Assembly (NCBI RefSeq): GCF_000473045.1
Contig: NZ_AXAY01000010.1
Location: 1-64,000, forward strand
DNA from: Bradyrhizobium sp. WSM3983
GTDB taxonomy: Bacteria > Pseudomonadota > Alphaproteobacteria > Rhizobiales > Xanthobacteraceae
DNA length: 64,000 nt
Direction: 5' to 3'
Positions 7,417 through 15,951 of the stretch are shown here, piece after piece. The notes under the pieces were generated by a model. The model was not told the DNA's origin, did no database searches, and saw only the letters and a list, made by a program, of their open reading frames with translations. How positions within the stretch are numbered: the stretch's first letter is position 1; every line of letters starts with the position of its first letter. A program made the position numbers and the translations under genes.

Positions 7417-8766
7417 ATGAGCGACGCAAAGCCGATCTGGATCAGGGATCCCCTGGCCATCCTCGCTGACTGCGCCGGGCGCGGGATCGTCGTTAAAGAT
7501 AGCCGTATCGTTGAACTGGTGCCGGCCGGCGGAACCCCGGCGACTGCAGATGTCGCTGTGTTCGATGCCCGCGAGCATGTCGTGCTGCCGGGCCTCATCA
7601 ACACTCATCACCATTTTTACCAGACGCTGACGCGGGCACTGCCGGCGGCGATGGACCGCGAACTGTTTCCCTGGCTGCAGGCACTCTATCCGGTGTGGGC
7701 AAAGCTGACGCCTGAGGCGCTGGAGCTTGGCGTCACCGTCGCGATGTCGGAGCTCCTGCTGTCGGGCTGCACCACGACGACGGATCATCATTATGTGTTC
7801 CCGGCGGGGCTCGAAGAGTCTGTCGATATCGAGGTCGGCGTCGCAAAGAGGCTTGGCGTACGCGTGCTGCTGACCCGCGGCTCGATGAACCTGTCCCAGC
7901 GCGACGGCGGCCTGCCGCCGGATAGCGTCGTGCAGGACGAGGACACCATCCTCGCCGACAGCGCGCACGTGGTCGCAAAACATCACCAGCGCGGTGCGGA
8001 TGCGATGGTGCAGATTGCGCTCGCGCCATGCTCGCCCTTCTCGGTGACGACCTCGCTGATGCGCGCCACCGCCGATCTCGCCGACAAGCTCGACGTGCGC
8101 CTGCACACCCATCTCGCCGAGACCGAGGACGAGAACAAATTCTGCCTGCAGATGTATGGCTGCCGCCCGCTCGATTATCTCGAACAATGCGGCTGGCTCA
8201 ATGCGCGGACCTGGCTCGCCCACGGCATATTTTTCAACGCCGACGAGATGAAGCGCCTCGGCAAGGCGAAGACGACCATCAGCCATTGTGCCTGTAGCAA
8301 CCAGCTGCTGGCCTCCGGCTGCTGCCCGGTGTGCGAGATGGAAGAGGCCGGCGTCCGGATCGGGATCGGCGTCGACGGCTCGGCGTCGAACGACGGCTCG
8401 AATCTTATGCAGGAAGTGCGTGCCGCGTTTCTGCTGCAACGGGCTCGCTATGGCGTGACCAGGGTCAGCCACAAGGATGCGCTGCGCTGGGCGACCAAGG
8501 GCTCGTCGGCGTGCGTTGGCCGCCCGGAACTCGGCGAGATCGCGGTCGGCAAGGTCGCCGACCTCGCGTTGTTCAAACTCGACGAGCTGCGCTTCTCCGG
8601 CCATGGCGATCCGCTGGCCGCCCTGGTGCTGTGCGGGGCGCATCGGGCCGATCGGGTGATGGTTGCGGGGAATTGGGCCGTGGTCGGCGGCGCGATCCCG
8701 GGGCTGGACGTTCCGGACCTCATCCGCCGCCACAGTTCGGCGGCGCGGGCGATGCAGGCGGGGTAA
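7417..8766 (+). CDS. 8-oxoguanine deaminase / related purine amidohydrolase
   Basis: The 449-residue protein is a metal-dependent amidohydrolase of the subtype that deaminates 8-oxoguanine and related purines. Metal ligands are visible in PGLINTHHHFYQT (His64-66), HTHLAETEDE, the GIFF/H...SHC region and GVDGSASNDGSN. The CSNQLLASG and CCPVCEME segments are typical of the 8-oxoguanine deaminase branch as I remember it. GGGGAG lies upstream of the ATG. It is divergent from the xanthine dehydrogenase operon and convergent with the first BMP transporter. The product would be urate (from 8-oxoguanine), feeding the same pathway. Isocytosine, guanine or a triazine are alternative substrates in this superfamily. 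Confidence 0.82.
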   Translation: MSDAKPIWIRDPLAILADCAGRGIVVKDSRIVELVPAGGTPATADVAVFDAREHVVLPGLINTHHHFYQTLTRALPAAMDRELFPWLQALYPVWAKLTPEALELGVTVAMSELLLSGCTTTTDHHYVFPAGLEESVDIEVGVAKRLGVRVLLTRGSMNLSQRDGGLPPDSVVQDEDTILADSAHVVAKHHQRGADAMVQIALAPCSPFSVTTSLMRATADLADKLDVRLHTHLAETEDENKFCLQMYGCRPLDYLEQCGWLNARTWLAHGIFFNADEMKRLGKAKTTISHCACSNQLLASGCCPVCEMEEAGVRIGIGVDGSASNDGSNLMQEVRAAFLLQRARYGVTRVSHKDALRWATKGSSACVGRPELGEIAVGKVADLALFKLDELRFSGHGDPLAALVLCGAHRADRVMVAGNWAVVGGAIPGLDVPDLIRRHSSAARAMQAG

Positions 8767-8773
8767 ATAGAAA

Positions 8774-8816
8774 GAGGGGGCGACCACAAGTGCCGGGTGC
8801 TTCTGGCCACCCCCTC
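8774..8816. terminator. Bidirectional terminator-like hairpin
   Basis: GAGGGGG (8774-8780) pairs with CCCCCTC (8810-8816), with partial pairing inside. On the minus strand the stem is followed by TTTCTATT, fitting an end for the BMP transporter operon that converges here with the deaminase gene. A second small palindrome, CTCCTCCGGGAGGAG, lies at 8822-8836. Confidence 0.5.
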
Positions 8817-8865
8817 CGAACCTCCTCCGGGAGGAGCAGGTGATTTAGACGATGCAAGAAGCGTG

Positions 8866-9942
8866 CTATTTGCCCGGCAGCTTGTCGTCGATGCCCTTGA
8901 CGTAGAAATTCATGCCGAGGATCTGGCCGTCGGCGAGATTGGCGCCGCCCTTGCACTCGATCTCCTTGCCGTCCTGCCCAATCACCGGGCACTTGAACGG
9001 ATGCAGCTTGCCCGCAATGATCGCAGCTTGCGCATCCTCGGCGATCTTCTTCACGTCGTCAGGCATGTTGGTATACGGCGCCATCGCGAACATGTGGCTG
9101 TCGAGACCGCCCCAGCTGTCTTCCGACTTCCAGGTGCCGTCGAGCTCGGCCTTGACGCGTTCGATGTAGTAGGGGCCCCAGGTGTCGAGGATCGAGGTCA
9201 GCTGGGTCTTGGGTCCGAACTTGATCATCTCGGAGTCCTGGCCGAAGGCGAGCTTGCCGCGTTCGCTGGCGATCTGCATCGCGGCGGGCGAGTCCGTGTG
9301 CTGCATGACGACGTCGGCGCCCTGGTCGATCAGCGCCTTGGCGGCGTCGGCCTCCTTGCCCGGGTCGAACCAGGTGTTGGCCCAGATGATCTTGACCTTG
9401 ATGTTCGGGTTGATGGTCTGTGCCGCGAGGATCGTCGCGTTGATGCCGGAGACGACCTCTGGGATAGGGAACGAGCCGATATAGCCGAGCACGCCGGACT
9501 TCGACATCTTGGCCGCGATCAGGCCTTGAATGTAGCGGCCCTGATACCATTTGGCCGAATAGGTCGACATGTTCTTGTCGCGCTTGTAGCCGGTGGCGTG
9601 CTCGAAATGCACGTTCGGATATTTCTTGGCGACCTTCAGAGTCGGATCCATGTAGCCGAACGACGTCGTGAAGATCAGCTTGTTGCCGGCGCGGACGAGC
9701 TGCTCGATGGCGCGCTCGGCATCGGGTCCTTCCGGCACGTTTTCGAGATAGGTGGTCTCGATCTTGTCGCCGAGTTCTTTCACCAGAGCCTGGCGGGCGA
9801 GTTCATGCTGGTAGGTCCAGCCGAGATCGCCGATCGGGCCGAGGTAAATGAAACCGACTTTCAGCTTGTCGGCAGCGGAGGCTGCACTGACGCTCCCGGC
9901 AAGCAGAAGGCCGGCAGCCAGCGCAAGAAGTGATTTCCTCAT
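8866..9942 (-). CDS. BMP family ABC transporter substrate-binding protein (importer 1)
   Basis: The 358-residue protein has a signal peptide (MRKSLLALAAG...SAASAAD) and the basic membrane protein/PnrA-type binding fold: VGFIYLGPIGDLGWTYQHE, FTTSFGYMDP, NVHFEHATG and VVMQHTDSPAAM. BMP proteins typically bind nucleosides or purines in the periplasm. The start is the second of two adjacent ATGs (GGAG seven bases upstream); the N-terminal extension of the frame is not leader-like. It is the last gene of an ATPase - permease - permease - binding protein operon, so the substrate is probably a purine base, nucleoside or ureide. This is inferred from family and neighbours. Confidence 0.9.
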   Translation of the reverse strand: MRKSLLALAAGLLLAGSVSAASAADKLKVGFIYLGPIGDLGWTYQHELARQALVKELGDKIETTYLENVPEGPDAERAIEQLVRAGNKLIFTTSFGYMDPTLKVAKKYPNVHFEHATGYKRDKNMSTYSAKWYQGRYIQGLIAAKMSKSGVLGYIGSFPIPEVVSGINATILAAQTINPNIKVKIIWANTWFDPGKEADAAKALIDQGADVVMQHTDSPAAMQIASERGKLAFGQDSEMIKFGPKTQLTSILDTWGPYYIERVKAELDGTWKSEDSWGGLDSHMFAMAPYTNMPDDVKKIAEDAQAAIIAGKLHPFKCPVIGQDGKEIECKGGANLADGQILGMNFYVKGIDDKLPGK

Positions 9943-10021
9943 CATCAATCTCCAAACATCAGGGGAAAGCCACGATCCGCAACGTGCGCGCCCCATCACG
10001 CACGCCGCGAAAATCAAAACT

Positions 10022-10939
10022 CTAGCGGTCAGGCACGAACACGGTGCCGAGCGCGGCCGGTGCGGTCGAGCCGCCGGTGCGCGCGCGAGACAACAGCACC
10101 AGCACGATGACGGTCGCGAGATACGGCAGCGCCGACATGAATTGCGAGGGAATGCCGACGCCCCAGCCTTGCGCGTGTAGCTGCAGGATCGTCACCGCGC
10201 CGAACAGATAGGCGCCGACCACGAGACGGCCCGGCCGCCAGGACGCGAACACGACCAGCGCCAGCGCGATCCAGCCGCGGCCCGCGGTCATGCCCGGAAT
10301 GAAGAACGGTGTGTAGGCGAGCGGCAGATAGGCGCCGGCAAGCCCGGCGCAGGCGCCGCCGAACATCACGGCGAGGGTGCGAATGCGCAGTACGGGATAG
10401 CCGAGCGCATGCGCGGAAACGTGGTTGTCGCCGCAGGCGCGCAGGATCAATCCCGCGCGCGTGCGGTACAGGAACCACCAGACACCGATGATGAGCGCGA
10501 TGGAGAAATAGACGAAGGCGTCCTCGCCGAACAGCACGCGGCCGAGCAGCGGAATGTCGGTGAGGCCGGGAATGTGGAGATGGATCGCCGGCGTGATGCG
10601 CTCGCCGACGAAGCCGGCACCGATCAGGCCCGAGAGACCGACGCCAAGAATGGTCAGCGCGAGCCCTGTCGCGACCTGGTTGACGGCGAGGCCGAGCGCC
10701 ATCAGCGCGAAGATCAGCGACATCAGCATTCCCGCGATGATGCCGAACAGCGCGCCGATCAGAATCGAGCCGGTCAGCCAGGCGCCGCCAAAACCGCAGG
10801 CCGCGCCGACGATCATCATGCCCTCGACGCCGAGGTTGAGCACGCCGGAGCGCTCAGTCACGAGCTCGCCCGTTGCCGCGATCAGCAGCGGCGTCGAGGC
10901 GGCGAGCACTGACAGGATGATGGCTTCAACCAGCTCCAC
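10022..10939 (-). CDS. ABC transporter permease, BMP/nucleoside class (importer 1)
   Basis: The 305-residue integral membrane protein has about eight to ten hydrophobic segments. It carries the family mark LVTERSGVLNLGVEGMM near residues 27-43, the ATG.../ERSG motif typical of the shorter permease of nucleoside-type ABC importers. It ends about 80 bases before the binding-protein gene and starts 14 bases inside the other permease gene, showing translational coupling. It pairs with the 363-residue permease to form the transmembrane channel. Confidence 0.9.
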   Translation of the reverse strand: MELVEAIILSVLAASTPLLIAATGELVTERSGVLNLGVEGMMIVGAACGFGGAWLTGSILIGALFGIIAGMLMSLIFALMALGLAVNQVATGLALTILGVGLSGLIGAGFVGERITPAIHLHIPGLTDIPLLGRVLFGEDAFVYFSIALIIGVWWFLYRTRAGLILRACGDNHVSAHALGYPVLRIRTLAVMFGGACAGLAGAYLPLAYTPFFIPGMTAGRGWIALALVVFASWRPGRLVVGAYLFGAVTILQLHAQGWGVGIPSQFMSALPYLATVIVLVLLSRARTGGSTAPAALGTVFVPDR

Positions 10940-12017
10940 GGGCCACCTGACGGTTCGGGAAGACGAGCTTGAAGCGGTAGAGAATGAGCGAGTCGCAGGC
11001 GAGCACGTAGAACAGCAGGATGCCCTGAAAGACCTTGGTGACGTCCAACGGGATCTTCATTGCAATCTGCGCCTGCTCGCCGCCGATAAAGGTCAGTGCG
11101 AGAAAAAGGCCTGCAATTAATATTCCAATAGGGTTCAGCCGGCCGAGGAAGGCGACGATGATCGCGGTGAAACCGTAGCCGGGCGAGATGCCGGGCTGGA
11201 GATGTCCGACGGGACCGGCGACCTCGATGATGCCGGCGAGGCCGGCCAGCGCGCCCGACACCGCGAAGGTCAGGATGATCAGCTGGTTGGCGTTGAAGCC
11301 GCCGAACCGCGCGGCGCGCGGCGCAGCACCCACCACGCGGATCTCGAATCCCTTGATGGTGCGCCCGAGCAGGATCGCAGCCGCCGCAACGACCAGCAGG
11401 GCGATGATCGAGCCGAGATGCAGCCGGCCGCCTTCGATCAGCAGCGGCACCGTTGCCACCGGATCGAACTCGGCCGTCGTCGGGAAGTTGAAACCGTTCG
11501 GGTCGCGCCAGGGGCCGCGGACGAGATAGTCCAGCAGCAGGTCGGCGACATAGACCAGCATCAGGCTGGTCAGGATTTCGCTCGCGCCGAACTTCACCTT
11601 GCAGATCGCCGGGATCAGCGCATAGAGCGCGCCCGCGGTGGCTGCGAGCACGAGCATCGCCGGCAGCACCCAGGCGCCGGCGTCCGTGCCTTGCGTCTTC
11701 ACCGCGATCCAGCTTCCGGCGACGGCGCCGATGAGGAATTGCCCTTCAGCGCCGATATTCCAGGCATTGGCGAGATAGCAGAGCGACAGCCCGATCGCGA
11801 TCATCACCAGCGGCGTCGCCTTCACCGCGATCTCCTGGAGCGAATAGCCGTCGGTCAGGGGCGCGATGAAATAGGCTTGCAGGGCGAGCAGCGGATTCTT
11901 GCCGAGGATCGCGAACAGGATGGTCATGGTCACGATCGTCAGGCCGATGGCGATCAGCGGCGAGACCAGCGCGATCGCGTTGGAGCGCTCGGTGCGCTTC
12001 TCAAGCACCAACTGCAT
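10926..12017 (-). CDS. ABC transporter permease, BMP/nucleoside class (importer 1)
   Basis: The 363-residue permease has an N-terminal cytoplasmic stub rich in charged residues and then about ten membrane segments. NIGAEGQFLIGAVAGSW, FGASEILTSLMLVY and GPVGHLQPGISPGYGFTAIIVAFLG are the usual marks of the longer permease in this transporter class. It overlaps the ATPase gene by 17 bases at its start and the next permease by 14 bases at its end, so all parts of the importer are made from one transcript. Confidence 0.9.
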   Translation of the reverse strand: MQLVLEKRTERSNAIALVSPLIAIGLTIVTMTILFAILGKNPLLALQAYFIAPLTDGYSLQEIAVKATPLVMIAIGLSLCYLANAWNIGAEGQFLIGAVAGSWIAVKTQGTDAGAWVLPAMLVLAATAGALYALIPAICKVKFGASEILTSLMLVYVADLLLDYLVRGPWRDPNGFNFPTTAEFDPVATVPLLIEGGRLHLGSIIALLVVAAAAILLGRTIKGFEIRVVGAAPRAARFGGFNANQLIILTFAVSGALAGLAGIIEVAGPVGHLQPGISPGYGFTAIIVAFLGRLNPIGILIAGLFLALTFIGGEQAQIAMKIPLDVTKVFQGILLFYVLACDSLILYRFKLVFPNRQVARGAG

Positions 12018-13590
12018 GCGCGGCCTCCTTCGGCTCCAGGCTGCTGCCGCCCATCAACAGGCCGAGCTTTTCGCGTGTTGCATCGCGCGTGGCGAGCGGC
12101 TCCGACAGGCGGCCGTGGAACATCACGGCGATACGGTCGGCGATCTCGGCGAGCTCGTCGAGATCCTGGCTGGTCACCAGTACCGCGGCGCCCGCGGCGG
12201 CGAGATCAAGCAACGCCTGACGAATGACGGCGGCGGCACCGGCATCGACGCCCCAGGTCGGCTGGCTCACCACCAGCACCGCCGGGTTGCGCAGGATCTC
12301 GCGCCCGACGATGAATTTTTGCAAGTTTCCGCCGGAGAGGGATGCTGCTTCCGGATCGCGCTTGGCCTTGCGCACGTCGAAGGTTTCGGTCGCCTGGTCC
12401 ACGGTCTTCAACGTGGCCGCGGTATCGATGAAGCCGCGATGGACCATGCCGCTGGCGGCGTGTCCTGTCAGGAGCGCATTCTCCGACAGCTTCATGCGCG
12501 GCGCGGTGCCGTGGCCGAGCCGCTCTTCGGGCACGAAGGCGGCGCCGAGCTTGCGGCGCTTGGTGATCGAGAAGTGGCCGGCGGCGATGCCATCGATCAC
12601 GACCGTGCCGGGATCCTTCGCCAGCCGCTCGCCGGACAATGCGGCGAACAGCTCGTCCTGGCCGTTGCCGGCGACGCCCGCGATGCCGAGGATCTCGCCA
12701 CCCTTCAGCTCGAACGAGATGTGCTCGAGCCGCACACCATGCGCCTCGTCGGGTGCGAGCGAGAGATCGTTGACGACCAGCCGCGGTATCGTGGTCTGTC
12801 GGCCGGCGGCCGCCTTCACCTCCCTGATCTCGCCGCCAACCATCATGCGTGCGAGCGAGGCCGCAGTCTCGAGCCGGGGATTGCAGGTCTGGATCTTCTT
12901 GCCGCCGCGCAGGATCGTGGCGGTATCGCAGAGCCGCTTCACCTCCTCGAGCTTATGGCTGATGTAGAGGATGGCGCGGCCTTCGGCCTTGAGCCGCTCC
13001 AGCACGATGAAGAGCTGGTCGGCCTCCTGCGGCGTCAGCACCGCGGTCGGCTCGTCCAGGATCAGGAATTTCGGGTCCTGCATCAGCGCGCGGACGATCT
13101 CGATGCGCTGGCGTTCGCCGACGGACAGCTGCCAGACTTCGCGCCTGGGATCGAGCGGCAGGCCATAGATCTTCGACACCTGCTCCAGCCGCGCCGACAT
13201 GTCCTTGAAGGATTCCTTGCCGTCGAGGCCCAGCGCGACGTTCTCGGCGACGGTGAGATTGTCGAACAGCGAAAAGTGCTGGAACACCATGCCGATGCCG
13301 CGGCTGCGCGCTTCCGACGGGCCGGACAGCACGATTTGATCACCCTGCCAGCGGATCTCGCCTGCCGAGGGCTGGATCAGCCCATAGATCGCCTTCACCA
13401 GTGTCGACTTGCCGGCGCCGTTCTCGCCGAGCAAGGCGTGGATCTCCTTCGGCCAGATGTCGACGTCGATGGAATCGTTGGCGAGGAAATCCCCATAGCG
13501 TTTGGTGAGCCCCACCGTCCTGAGCAACGGGGACTCGCCGGAATGCAGGCCGTTAGGCGTCGGATCTAACATTCGCTGATACGCTTGCAT
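12001..13590 (-). CDS. ABC transporter ATP-binding protein, tandem ATPase (importer 1)
   Basis: The 529-residue protein holds two ABC domains. The first has an intact Walker A (GENGAGKST, residues 55-63), the signature LSVGERQR and Walker [11 protein letters not shown]. The second has a degenerate Walker A (GVAGNGQDEL) and SQPTWGVD in place of a normal Walker B, as usual in sugar- and nucleoside-type importers. Several upstream starts are open; I chose the ATG at 13590, which lies about 30 residues before the ABC fold and has GAGG upstream. It is the first gene of the importer operon. No sigma-54 element was seen upstream, unlike the second importer. Confidence 0.88.
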   Translation of the reverse strand: MQAYQRMLDPTPNGLHSGESPLLRTVGLTKRYGDFLANDSIDVDIWPKEIHALLGENGAGKSTLVKAIYGLIQPSAGEIRWQGDQIVLSGPSEARSRGIGMVFQHFSLFDNLTVAENVALGLDGKESFKDMSARLEQVSKIYGLPLDPRREVWQLSVGERQRIEIVRALMQDPKFLILDEPTAVLTPQEADQLFIVLERLKAEGRAILYISHKLEEVKRLCDTATILRGGKKIQTCNPRLETAASLARMMVGGEIREVKAAAGRQTTIPRLVVNDLSLAPDEAHGVRLEHISFELKGGEILGIAGVAGNGQDELFAALSGERLAKDPGTVVIDGIAAGHFSITKRRKLGAAFVPEERLGHGTAPRMKLSENALLTGHAASGMVHRGFIDTAATLKTVDQATETFDVRKAKRDPEAASLSGGNLQKFIVGREILRNPAVLVVSQPTWGVDAGAAAVIRQALLDLAAAGAAVLVTSQDLDELAEIADRIAVMFHGRLSEPLATRDATREKLGLLMGGSSLEPKEAAHAVGA

Positions 13591-14151
13591 GGGGTGAAGT
13601 GCCTCAATAGTGGGCCAGTTTGAACCGCCGCGTAAGGTGTGAAAATGCGTCATCCCTTGCTCAACGCTTCGGCAGGAGGCCGGTCGCGCGAGTCGGGGCT
13701 GTTTCCGACGCCAGGCGTCCCCAACTGCCCATGCACGGCTCTTGCGGTCGCGCGCCGCACGTGGCGGCTGTTGCAAATTTGTGACGGTTCAAGCCAAATC
13801 GGAACCCGCTATGCAGGCTTGACGTGAAGTTGAGTAAAGTCGCGCCGTCGCTTGTATGCATTTCGCCGTAATCGCGACGGCCGTCTTCGACCCTCGCGCT
13901 TGGGTTGTCGCATCGACGCAAAAGACAAACAGAATCAAACGCGAATGTTCGGCAATGGCGTCTCCGGCGTGGTCGACAGCCGTTGATGGAGCGGCACCAA
14001 ACCCCTCAAAATTCTGCAGTGAAACGCGGCGCGCTGCCGAAACGAGCGGCATGCCCTGAAAGAAGTTGAGGCTTCTCACCTCGGGACTTCGGCGCAAGGG
14101 TCGCACCAGGGGACGTTCATTTTTACGCGTCCAAACTTGGGGGTATTCAGG
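13591..14151. other. Divergent intergenic region between importer 1 and the Tsx-like gene
   Basis: About 560 bases without a supported gene; open frames here lack good starts. It should hold the promoters of both divergent units. A TTGTATGCA element at 13852-13860 recurs in the promoter region of the second importer (21529-21538). I see no sigma-54 element with correct spacing. Confidence 0.5.
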
Positions 14152-15258
14152 ATGTCGTTTCGTTTCAAGGCAATTGCAGCAACGGCGCTGTCACTTGCTA
14201 CGCTGGCCATCGGTGGCTGGGCTCACGCGGCGGATCTGCCGGTCAAGGCGACCAAGAAGGCGCCTGACCTCCCGTTCTTCCTGGTGATCGATAACCGCGT
14301 GTCGTTCTCCTGGATGCCCAAGGGCACCGATCCCGGCATGTGGAGCGTCCGTCCGGATGGCAGCATCAACGGCACCACCGCCAAGCAGGTCTACTCCTTC
14401 ACCCATTTCGACCTTTGGGCCTACGGCACCAACTTCTTCACGATCTCGATGTTCAAATCGGGCCATAACGATCCTGCTTCGCCCTGCACCGCGCCCGGCG
14501 TGACCATCACCGGCGGCGTCGGCGATTGCGCGGGCGCGACCGAGATCTACGGCCTGTTCCGCTCGACGTTCGGCTGGAACGAGCTGTTCAACACCAAGGC
14601 CTTCACCATGGGCCCGTTGCACAACATCTCATTCGAAGTCGGTATGGACGGCAACACCGAGAACAACTTCCTGGCGCCTGCCAAGCGCGACGTCGTCGCC
14701 GGTCTCCAGTTCGCCTTCGACCTTCCCTACAAGGGCTATATCGACGTCGCGCCCTTGATGTACTACGAGTTCCTGAACCATAACGCCTTCACCCAGTGCG
14801 GCCTGTTCGGTGCCGGCGTCGCGGGCGTGACCTGCAACTCGGACGGAAACGTCAGCTACCGTCCGACCTGGGCCGTCGAAATCAATTACTACATGGACCT
14901 CGGCTTCCTGCCGCCGAACATGCAGTTCTGGTCGATCAGCGGCCGCGCTGGCTGGTATGGCCCGAAGGGCGACTCCAACGGCCTTGCGGCGCTGTCTGGC
15001 ACTGGCATCTTCAGCACCAAGTCCAAGACCGAGCTGAACAGCGAACCGATCCGCCTGACCTTCGACGCGTCGAAAGCGGCCTGGGGTGACAAGTACTCGC
15101 ACTTCGTCGACCTCTGGGTTGCCTATCGCTACTGGCAGAACAAGTTCGGTCTCGACCACAACGCCATGGCCGGTGTCTGTACCGTCGCCGCGACCGGCCA
15201 GAGCACCAAGAGCTGCACCGAGTCCACGGTCTATGGTGGTATCACTGTGAAGTTCTGA
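14152..15258 (+). CDS. Outer-membrane beta-barrel, Tsx-like nucleoside channel candidate
   Basis: The 368-residue protein has a signal peptide (residues 1-26, ...GGWAHAAD). Strands of alternating hydrophobic residues follow, for example FTHFDLWAYGTNFF and FVDLWVAYRYWQNKFG, and the chain ends in phenylalanine (ITVKF), the usual outer-membrane insertion signal. The layout and the SFTHFDLWAYGTNFF block recall the Tsx nucleoside-channel family, but I cannot confirm that by alignment. ATG at 14152 is preceded by a GGGGGTATTCAGG tract. It lies between two BMP importers, divergent from the first, so it may admit nucleosides or purines through the outer membrane. Confidence 0.7.
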   Translation: MSFRFKAIAATALSLATLAIGGWAHAADLPVKATKKAPDLPFFLVIDNRVSFSWMPKGTDPGMWSVRPDGSINGTTAKQVYSFTHFDLWAYGTNFFTISMFKSGHNDPASPCTAPGVTITGGVGDCAGATEIYGLFRSTFGWNELFNTKAFTMGPLHNISFEVGMDGNTENNFLAPAKRDVVAGLQFAFDLPYKGYIDVAPLMYYEFLNHNAFTQCGLFGAGVAGVTCNSDGNVSYRPTWAVEINYYMDLGFLPPNMQFWSISGRAGWYGPKGDSNGLAALSGTGIFSTKSKTELNSEPIRLTFDASKAAWGDKYSHFVDLWVAYRYWQNKFGLDHNAMAGVCTVAATGQSTKSCTESTVYGGITVKF

Positions 15259-15335
15259 TCGGCTAACATTTCAAGGTTCGGATGGCGCCGCGCAGGAATG
15301 CGCGGTGTCATTCCTGCTTGCGAAAAGCACCGCTG

Positions 15336-15433
15336 CCGTAGGATGGGCAAAGCGATAGCGTGCCCACCACTTCTGTTGACGTCGAAGTCAGATGGTGGGC
15401 ACGGCGCAAGCGCGCCTTTGCCCACCCTACGGT
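15336..15433. repeat. Dispersed inverted repeat (CCGTAGGATGGGCAAAG...)
   Basis: CCGTAGGATGGGCAAAGCG at the left pairs with the right end CGCCTTTGCCCACCCTACGG, and GTGCCCACC pairs with GGTGGGCAC inside. The element fills most of the gap between the Tsx-like gene and the convergent deaminase gene. It is another repeat type that I recognise from Bradyrhizobium intergenic regions. Confidence 0.75.
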
Positions 15434-15452
15434 ACTAATTGCTGAGAAGCGC

Positions 15453-15938
15453 CTACTTCGTCCACACGCCGTCGTGCAGCGCTTCGGCCTCGTCTTCGAG
15501 CAACGGCCCGACGACCGCGGTCAGCCGCTGGCCGCTGGCAAAGACGTCGCGGCAGGGCAGGTCCAGCGTCGGGTTCTCCGGGTGATTGCCGGTGACAGCG
15601 CGCAGGCGGTGCTCGCTGAGACCATAGACCACGCGGCCGATGCCGGCCCAGTAGATCGCACCGGCGCACATCGCGCAGGGTTCGGCGGAGGAATAGAGCG
15701 TTGCGGTCGCCAGCGCCTCGCGGTTGAGCGTGCGGCACGCTTCCGTGGCGGCCAGGCGCTCGGCATGCGCGGTGCCGTCATGAGCCGGCATGTAGCCGTT
15801 CTCGGTCTCGATCAGCACCTTGCCGGCGGCGTCGACGACGATGCAGCCGAAGGGATGGTTGCCATGCGTGAGGGAACGGCGCGCGACCGCGAAGGACAGG
15901 CGCAAAAAGTGTTCGTCGCGTTCGGATACGCCGTCCAT
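15453..15938 (-). CDS. Nucleoside/guanine deaminase of the cytidine-deaminase fold
   Basis: The 161-residue protein has the zinc site of the CDA superfamily: HAERLA (His and catalytic Glu) and PCAMCAGA (two Cys), with the AIYWAGIGRVVYGLSEH segment that resembles small guanine deaminases such as B. subtilis GuaD. The ATG at 15938 follows GGAGG at a four-base gap; the longer frame runs into the upstream ATPase gene. It is the last gene of a six-gene transporter operon, so it likely acts on the imported compound. Guanine to xanthine is the most sensible reaction, feeding the dehydrogenase; other aminopurines or triazines are possible. Confidence 0.8.
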   Translation of the reverse strand: MDGVSERDEHFLRLSFAVARRSLTHGNHPFGCIVVDAAGKVLIETENGYMPAHDGTAHAERLAATEACRTLNREALATATLYSSAEPCAMCAGAIYWAGIGRVVYGLSEHRLRAVTGNHPENPTLDLPCRDVFASGQRLTAVVGPLLEDEAEALHDGVWTK

Positions 15939-15951
15939 CGCGCCTCCGCGG

